DNA from: Chytridium lagenaria
Lineage: Eukaryota; Chytridiomycota; Chytridiomycetes; Chytridiales; Chytridiaceae
Reading direction: 5' to 3'
Length of the DNA: 64,000 bases
Assembly (NCBI GenBank): GCA_025449115.1
Contig: JAHLKC010000062.1
Span: 62,001 to 126,000, forward strand
The position numbers were made by a program, and so were the translations under genes. This document shows, one piece after another, positions 58,215 through 64,000 of this stretch (the first letter of the stretch is position 1; each line of letters opens with the position of its first letter). A model generated the notes under the pieces. The model was not told where the DNA came from. It did no database searches and saw nothing but the letters and a program-made list of their open reading frames with translations.

Positions 58215-59339
58215 GTCAAACGTATAGCATCACAAAAACGTCTGGTGAAAACCAGATATACATGTAAAAAGAAAAAATACTCTTACGACGTTAAAGTCAA
58301 ATCGAAACGACATTTTCAAACAGTTACGAGATTTGAGATAGTGAGATCAAGGCGGTATAGATTGACTTGTTTACGGCCAACTCGGTATGGTTTTCCGTTT
58401 TTCTTTGTGAAGATGGAGGATAGGAGTGGAGGTGACAATCTTGAAATCGTTGTTGACGACCACTTGCAACAAGTTGCTTTGAGAAAAACGAAAAAGAAAG
58501 GACGTCAACTCGATCTTTTCTCGTTTATCAGCGTTACGAGCCTCATCACGGCTTAAGAAGCCTTTCTTTTCAGAACCCATCGCCATTCTTCGCAAAAACA
58601 CTTGAAAAAAAAAACACACTTTTAAAGCTTATCTGCATTGGCTAAACCATCAGCCCTTCTCCATCCTCTCACGCTCCGCACATCCTCACTCACTGAAAAC
58701 GATATGCCGCCGCACCCCGCTACAACGTATCTCGACACTTCCACATGCTACCCCATCTCCTCCAAAAAGGTCCTACCCTTAGATAGCCACAGCGCAAATG
58801 GATCGGGCCGACGGTTTTCAGCATCATCAGAGGCGGCAGCGTCTGTGACGGCAAAAGAGGCGCTGGTAGAAGCCGCAAAGGGAGGAGTACCCGTCGCGAA
58901 TGGATTGCCAAAGCATTTTGTGAGTATTTTAAAGCTGTTCGTTTGGATGGGGGGCATGATAAAAGGGTTTAAGTCGGTCATCCAAGGCTCTTTCCTGTTG
59001 ACTTGTAATGTTCTGGGTACGCCTTGGAACCCTTCATATCGATACACGGATACGGTCGAGGCTACCTATCTTTTCCGTCCCTTACAACCGCTTATTCTCG
59101 CATGCAATCGCTAAAATGAGTTATGCCGAATGTAGGGTGATATTATGTCATCAAGGGAAACTGCCATTACCTTACCAAACGAATTTTCGCCACTAGAACG
59201 TATTCTGCTTACGGCAAACGGAAACGTGCAAAGGATTCTGAGGTATTGAACGTTTTTTATTCTCACTGTAATTTGCAAGGCAATGTTGAAGCGCGAGCAT
59301 TCTTCTTAATCATCTATATATTTGTAACCTTTTCTGTTC
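58215..59339. other. Unassigned region with open frames on both strands
   Basis: A 158-codon plus-strand frame (58638-59114) and an overlapping minus-strand frame (59047-58748, GFQGVPRTLQVNRKEPWMT...) compete. The minus strand also has a short protein-like stretch at about 59240-59135 (FAVSRIRSSGENSFGKVMAV). Neither has recognisable motifs or clear exon joints, so no gene is called. Confidence 0.25.
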
Positions 59340-60312
59340 ATGGTAACCTTGGCCTTTAGCGCTTACTACAACTCGCCTGTCTCTGTCTCTATCAAGTACA
59401 ACACTCTTCGCCCAACCATCCCTGACACTTCATACCCAATTACTGCATCAACATCATTAATACCGCATCACCAGGACTCACAATCACTACGACTCGCACT
59501 GCCCACCTTAAAAGTTCATCAACAATTGGAAGCTTTGGCAAGTGGGGGAGGGGAAACAAACGGGACAACTTTAGGGGAGGGACGGAGAGTAAAACGGGCG
59601 CGTCATCAGGAGAATGGTGACAATGGAATTGAGGATGAGGCAGATGATGATGAAGAGGAGGTGTTGGCTGTTTTTGATCGCGTTGTCGAGTTGATCATTT
59701 TAGACAAGGTGAGTTATCCTTCCTTATGTCCACTCTTTGTCTTCTCCTTTTGCTTATTGTCCATTTTCCTAAAAGCCAGTATGCACTGCATGGAGTGTCG
59801 TGACGTTATCGAGTCCCGAATTTCTTCGGCTGGTGGTTGAAGCTCAAGTCGGGATCGGACAGCTGTTTAGGTGGGTGTTCTTGTGTGTTGAGTCAAATGT
59901 TTCCCAAATTTTCTTGGTAAATTTGATGCTTGCCCGTTCCGAAGACCAAAAAAAAGTTGCGCATTACTTTCAACAAGCCTCTTTCCTTCCGTTGATTCTT
60001 CTGGCGACGTTTTTTTAGTTCCGCGTGTTCGTCTCTTGGCTGATTGGATGCGGGATCTTGGTTTACCCTCTTCTCAAACCTTTTCATGCAGTATGAATGG
60101 ATAGATCATTAACCATTTTTTTTTTTTTTTTTTGTGTATATTGCAGGTTCTTGAATGTTTTGCCCGAGTTCCAGCTGCACGCTGTAGGTAGGGACGCATT
60201 GACGGGAGTGTTCTGGAGGACATATACGCTCTCATGTAAGGGCATTCGTTGTGACTTGCGAGAAGAGTTTGCCAGAGATACCTTTTCTCTGGTAACAGAG
60301 AACCAAAACTGA
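59340..60312 (+). CDS. Chorismate-lyase/UTRA-fold-like protein
   Basis: Three exons (59340-59708, 59776-59870 and 60147-60312) join in phase to 209 residues with no indels. The first half has an N-terminal Ser/Thr/Pro region and an acidic segment, then EEEVLAVFDRVVELIILDKP. The second half reads VCTAWSVVTLSSPEFLRLVV, EAQVGIGQLFRFLNVLPEFQ, LHAVGRDALTGVFWRTYTLS and CKGIRCDLREEFARDTFSLV. The pattern VGIGxLFR..LPxFxL..FWRxYxL..xCxIxExF resembles the UbiC/UTRA fold. In bacteria that fold makes 4-hydroxybenzoate or binds small ligands. A ubiquinone role here is speculative. Family placement is from pattern memory only. Confidence 0.5.
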
Positions 60313-60607
60313 AACTATTTGGAAATAAATAAACTTTTGTACAATATCCGATGGGTTTCTATCAATATAAATTTTTACTTTTTCAAAAAGCGAGATAGGA
60401 AGGTGATACAAAATATCGGGTTGCATCAGCCAATTAAAATAGAGAGATGGGCTGGCTAGGCAGTCGTCGCAGTAGGTTATAATTGGAAACGAACAACCCC
60501 CAATGACGGAAGAGGCACTAATAGATAAAATGCTTTCTGATGAGTGATGACTCGACCATCTGCTTTCCGAGGCTCAAATAAATAAATAATAAAATAAATA
60601 AAAAAAG

Positions 60608-60608
60608 C

Positions 60609-60651
<43 letters not shown>

Positions 60652-60654
60652 TAT
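60608..60654. repeat. (TTA)n microsatellite
   Basis: About 15 consecutive ATT/TTA units, followed around 60750-60795 by further TTATT and TTTTA repeats. Simple-sequence DNA in the gap before the cytochrome b561 gene. Confidence 0.9.
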
Positions 60655-60998
60655 TGAATCTTCGGAACAGTCCATTAAAGGGAGAGAAAGGAAGGAGAAG
60701 GAGGAGGCCGTCATCTCCTATTAATATATCTGTTATTCACATCTTTTATTATTATTACTATTTATTATTATTTATTTTATTTTATTTTATTTTATCGCTG
60801 ATATCTTCCTGAAGCTGTGTGGGTGTGTGTGCGTACGTTAGTGCAGTCAATAGTGTGTGAGAACAAGTGAATAACACTGGATTCATACAAAAGGAGATTC
60901 ACTCATGCTCAACCCTTAACCTCTTAAACTGTTCAAGTTCAAACAACATCAGCAACTCACACTCACACTCACGCACTCTCTCTCATACATCAAGCGCA

Positions 60999-62268
60999 AT
61001 GGATAACACATCATCACCATCATCATCATCACTGCATCCTACAGAGGCAACTCCCCTTCTTACCGCCACCACCACATCCACAACATCATCAACATCCTCC
61101 ATCGCATCGTCCACTTCCACTACTGCCTCAAGAACATTAATCTGGTGTCGCTTTGATCTTCTCCGGATAGCCATCACCAACATTCTTCTCGTTCCTCTCC
61201 TCTCCCTACTTTGCTATGAGACGTTCTCACCCCCTGATGGAAGGAAGCCAACAGTGTTGTTTGCCGTGCATGTGTTATCAATGGCCGTCTTTCTGTGGGG
61301 TCTCGTGAATGGAATGTAAGTTGATCGCTTCTGCATCATGGTTTTGTCGTTGGATGGGATGGTGAAGGAATGCCGTTTTGCAAAAAGAAAGGTGCTGCAA
61401 AAGCCCTTTTTGGTTACGGCTTCCGTTGGACTTACCCACCAAATGATCACCTCAGCCATGGAAGACTACATGGGCTTCAACTAGCGACCCTCCTCCCTTC
61501 CTCAAACCTCCTTCAACCCCCCACCAAACTCCGATGCAAATTTTCACCCTTTCTTACATGCTAAACATTTTCTTTCTTGAAATAGCATCCTCCTCAACAG
61601 CGCCCCTCCTCGCGCGAAAAAGACTGGAAAGTCTGTTCACGCATACCTCAAAATCGTGACTCTTCTCTCCCTCCTCTCGGGCATGATTAGCATTACCATC
61701 AATAAAGCCCTCAAACACCCTCGAATCCCCTCCACGCCGCACAACCTCGTTGACGACGAGACTCCCGAAGCCTCCGTCTCCTCCGCTTCAGCTTTCTTCG
61801 AAACTCACTACCGATCCCTTCACGGCCTCCTCGGCGCATTATGCCTCCTCATCTGCCTTTCTATTGGCTTCATCGGCATGTTCGTCCACTGGTACCCCAC
61901 CCGCCCTCAACCACCACATCCCTTTACCACCATCTACTTCCGCGCGCATCCACCAAACGATCTCTCGCCGCATCCCATCGCTCCATAGGCTACCTTTCGG
62001 TCGCCATTGCCCTCAGCACCATTCCCGCTCTTATCATCTACGGAAAATGGGGCCACGGGTATTTCCCAACCCCATTGTTCGGTATACGCTGTCCATCATC
62101 ATGGTTATTGTGTGGGCACTTGTTGTTCTGCTCGCGCGTCCTGCACCCGTGTCGAACGCGGATAAGGGCATCGTGAGGTACCTCAGACGTGGTGCGACAA
62201 AAATTTCGGCGACGAGCGGAGGGAAAACTTCGAGAGCTGTGAAAGCTGTTGAGGACAAATTGGGTTGA
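60999..62268 (+). CDS. Cytochrome b561-domain membrane protein
   Basis: The start at 60999 (MDNTSSPSSSSLHPTEATPL) opens a Ser/Thr-rich cytosolic tail. Membrane helices follow: LLRIAITNILLVPLLSLLCY, VLFAVHVLSMAVFLWGLVNG, and after an intron (61316-61585) IILLNSAPPRAKKTGKSVHA, LKIVTLLSLLSGMISITINK, FETHYRSLHGLLGALCLLIC and AASHRSIGYLSVAIALSTIP. Four histidines at helix positions (VHVL, VHAY, LHGL, SHRS) match the two haem-b ligand pairs of b561 proteins, which carry electrons across membranes from ascorbate or to ferric iron. Two indels (about 61960 and 62085) shift the frame before the last helix (YTLSIIMVIVWALVVLLARP). No DOMON domain is fused. Confidence 0.7.
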
Positions 62269-62856
62269 AGCCTTGTGAATGTTCGAGGTGTTTTGGGTTA
62301 AGTGAGGTCAGGGAGGGGGTTGTTGCAGTTTCTCCTGAGAATCATGTGAGATCTGAGGGGGAGCAGGTTATAGTGACGATTGATGGAAATGATGCGGCGA
62401 ACCCCTGAACGGAGAAAAGTATCATACTATACCTCGCGTCAAACACTCTGCCCTTTCATTTTGCAGCAAACATTTTTCTTACCCCTGAGAAACAAGAGCC
62501 ATCTTACCCCACCAAACGCACAACACATACCGCAATTTGCCTCTGCTGTCAAACGGCACTGTTATTATCATTTCTCCCTGATTGTTCTATGGGGATGTTG
62601 TCTATCATTTATCATGCATATCGCTTTATATCTTTAATATATATCTATCAATTATTTTCCAAAATATGGAGCCATCGGATTTTTGACTTCTATACGTGCT
62701 AAGAGGTTTTTCAAATGGTTTTTTATTAATTAAAGAAAAAGATGCCGGTGCTATATACCAAAGCAAATGGCAGGGTTTGTGTTCAAAATGCTCGCACAAG
62801 AAAAAAGCAGGCTTGGCTACTAAATACCATTCAGGATCATTCTTCCTTCCCGTATG
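62269..62856. other. Intergenic region
   Basis: AT-rich 3' flank of the b561 gene and probable upstream sequence of the TIR gene; nothing else is supported. Confidence 0.35.
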
Positions 62857-62865
62857 CAGTCAATG

Positions 62866-64000
62866 CATCCATGGTTTGGTTCTGCTCGCCGCCTATCTCG
62901 TCCCGACATCCCTAGCCTCTCGAACACCACTCTCCCGTTCCACCTCGCCGTGCCGAGTCCAGTCATGTTGAGACAGATATCATCTGTCATCTTCGAAAGG
63001 AGATGCAAAAGATACAGGAAAGCATAGAACACACTGATCGACACATCGGAGAGTTGAAGGATGCTGTGAACAATGTCTTTAAACCTGTTACGTCAACACT
63101 TCCCGATGAACTGCCGATCAAAAAAGGTAAAAGTCGTCTCATCTTCCAAGATTTACACCCTCTTCACCAGATATCGAGCTCTCCATCCAAACCTTTCTTG
63201 ATAACCACACGGATCAAGAAATCATCACCACTCCCAAACTTCTATCAATCCTCACAACCATCGACGCAAAACTCCACGCCCGTCTCGCCTCCGACGATGC
63301 AGAGCTGACGGCCATCAAATCCAGCATTTCCGACAAGGAGCGAGAATGGCAGGATCAGACCTTATCGTCCTTGGATGATGTTCATGGACTTTACAATATA
63401 TCATGGACATTTTGGCCGTGGACGCAGACATGGGGGTATGAGTTTGATTACTTTATTTCGTATCGGGTGTCGAGTGAGAGTGCTTTGGCGAGAGAGTTGA
63501 GGCTGGAATTAGAGTTGAGAGGGAAGAAGGCGTTTTTGGATCAGGAGGAATTGAAGGATGGTGAGGTATGAAGAAAATCCTGTTGTTTTGAATATGCATT
63601 GAACCGCTTTTTTGAGTAGGATTGGAGACAGGGTTTCGTGATGGGGTTGAAAAAGTCAAAGGTTGTTATTCTTCTTATTTCAAGGGGATGTATCGAACGA
63701 ATGAGAAATTCTTATCGAGATGTTGATAACGTTTTGTTGGAATGGGAGACGGCTCTCTGCGCTCAGGAAATGGGATTCTGTCATGTTGTTCCAGGTACGA
63801 AACAGCCATTCTTTTTAAAAATACTCATAAACCCTCTATAGTTTTCATTGGACTGGGAGAACTCGATTTTAAAGAATACCCAAAAGAACGCGCCCACCTC
63901 CTCCACCACCACAAACGCCATGACATGCCAACAAAGCGCATTCACGACTCTCCATAACGTCAACCATCTCCCTGATCCTCTTTACCACCCTTACCCTAAA
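62866..64000 (+). CDS. Coiled-coil/TIR-domain protein, cut by window end
   Basis: A tentative start near 62866 (MHPWFGSARRLSRPD) leads, after a likely frame shift near 62965, to a helical region: VETDIICHLRKEMQKIQESI, EHTDRHIGELKDAVNNVFKP. After an intron (63127-63170) come LSILTTIDAKLHARLASDDA and IKSSISDKEREWQDQTLSSL. The TIR domain follows: YEFDYFISYRVSSESALARE (the F-D-x-F-I-S-Y start), LELRGKKAFLDQEELKDGE, then after a 50-60-nt intron DWRQGFVMGLKKSKVVILLI, SRGCIERM and VDNVLLEWETALCAQEMG. The last phrase has the Glu in the position of the catalytic Glu of NAD-consuming TIRs. Another intron and a further frame change precede NHLPDPLYHPYPK at the edge. TIR domains act in immune signalling or NAD+ cleavage; the role in fungi is unclear. 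Confidence 0.75.

Overview
The window looks like eukaryotic nuclear DNA from an early-diverging (chytrid-like) fungus. The genes are closely spaced and on both strands. They carry many short GT..AG introns, the shortest about 41 nt. The gene set includes a multi-domain hybrid histidine kinase, a WNK-type kinase, a DUF7707-like cysteine-rich secreted protein, a GPI-anchored protein, a stand-alone peroxisomal hydratase 2 and a histidine protein methyltransferase. Lineage is inferred from this mix; no rRNA or other phylogenetic marker is present.

Layout. 1-12.3 kb: a BTB-like protein (-), an AKR7-type aldo-keto reductase (+), a WNK kinase (-) and a PX-domain protein (+). 12.3-14.9 kb: a tandem-repeat block with a 120-bp triplication and about six copies of a ~190-bp satellite. 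15-16.3 kb: a tandem CCCH zinc-finger protein (-). 17.8-21.2 kb: a nearly complete PIF/Harbinger transposon with terminal repeats, TAA target duplications, a transposase and a Myb/SANT-like partner. 21.4-26.7 kb: a membrane-type hybrid histidine kinase. 27-28.7 kb: two uncertain small genes and a minisatellite. 29.2-35.1 kb: a large disordered protein with a conserved C-terminal domain, and a hypothetical gene. 36-45.3 kb: small genes, secreted and GPI proteins, peroxisomal enoyl-CoA hydratase 2, a hot-dog thioesterase and a multi-pass membrane protein. 45.4-48.05 kb: an IS630/Tc1-mariner transposon with 28-bp terminal repeats and an extra coiled-coil gene. 48.2-62.3 kb: a CBS protein, a branched-chain aminotransferase, a membrane protein, a subtilase, a METTL18/HPM1-type methyltransferase, a chorismate-lyase-like protein and a cytochrome b561 protein. 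62.8 kb to the end: a coiled-coil/TIR-domain protein running off the window.

A global property shapes the annotation. Most conserved genes are interrupted by one-base gaps, usually inside homopolymer runs, and the protein resumes in another frame with perfect family motifs. This affects host genes and both transposons alike, so it is far more likely uncorrected long-read error than pseudogenisation. CDS spans are therefore given from start to stop across introns and apparent indels, and many splice sites are inferred from motif continuity.

The genes do not form one pathway. Themes are signalling (histidine kinase, WNK, CBS, TIR, PX), peroxisomal/acyl-CoA metabolism (hydratase 2, thioesterase), secretion (subtilase, DUF7707-like, GPI protein) and mobile DNA. 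The most interesting items are the TIR protein, the two well-delimited transposons with partner genes, the WNK kinase and the nucleosome-length satellite.
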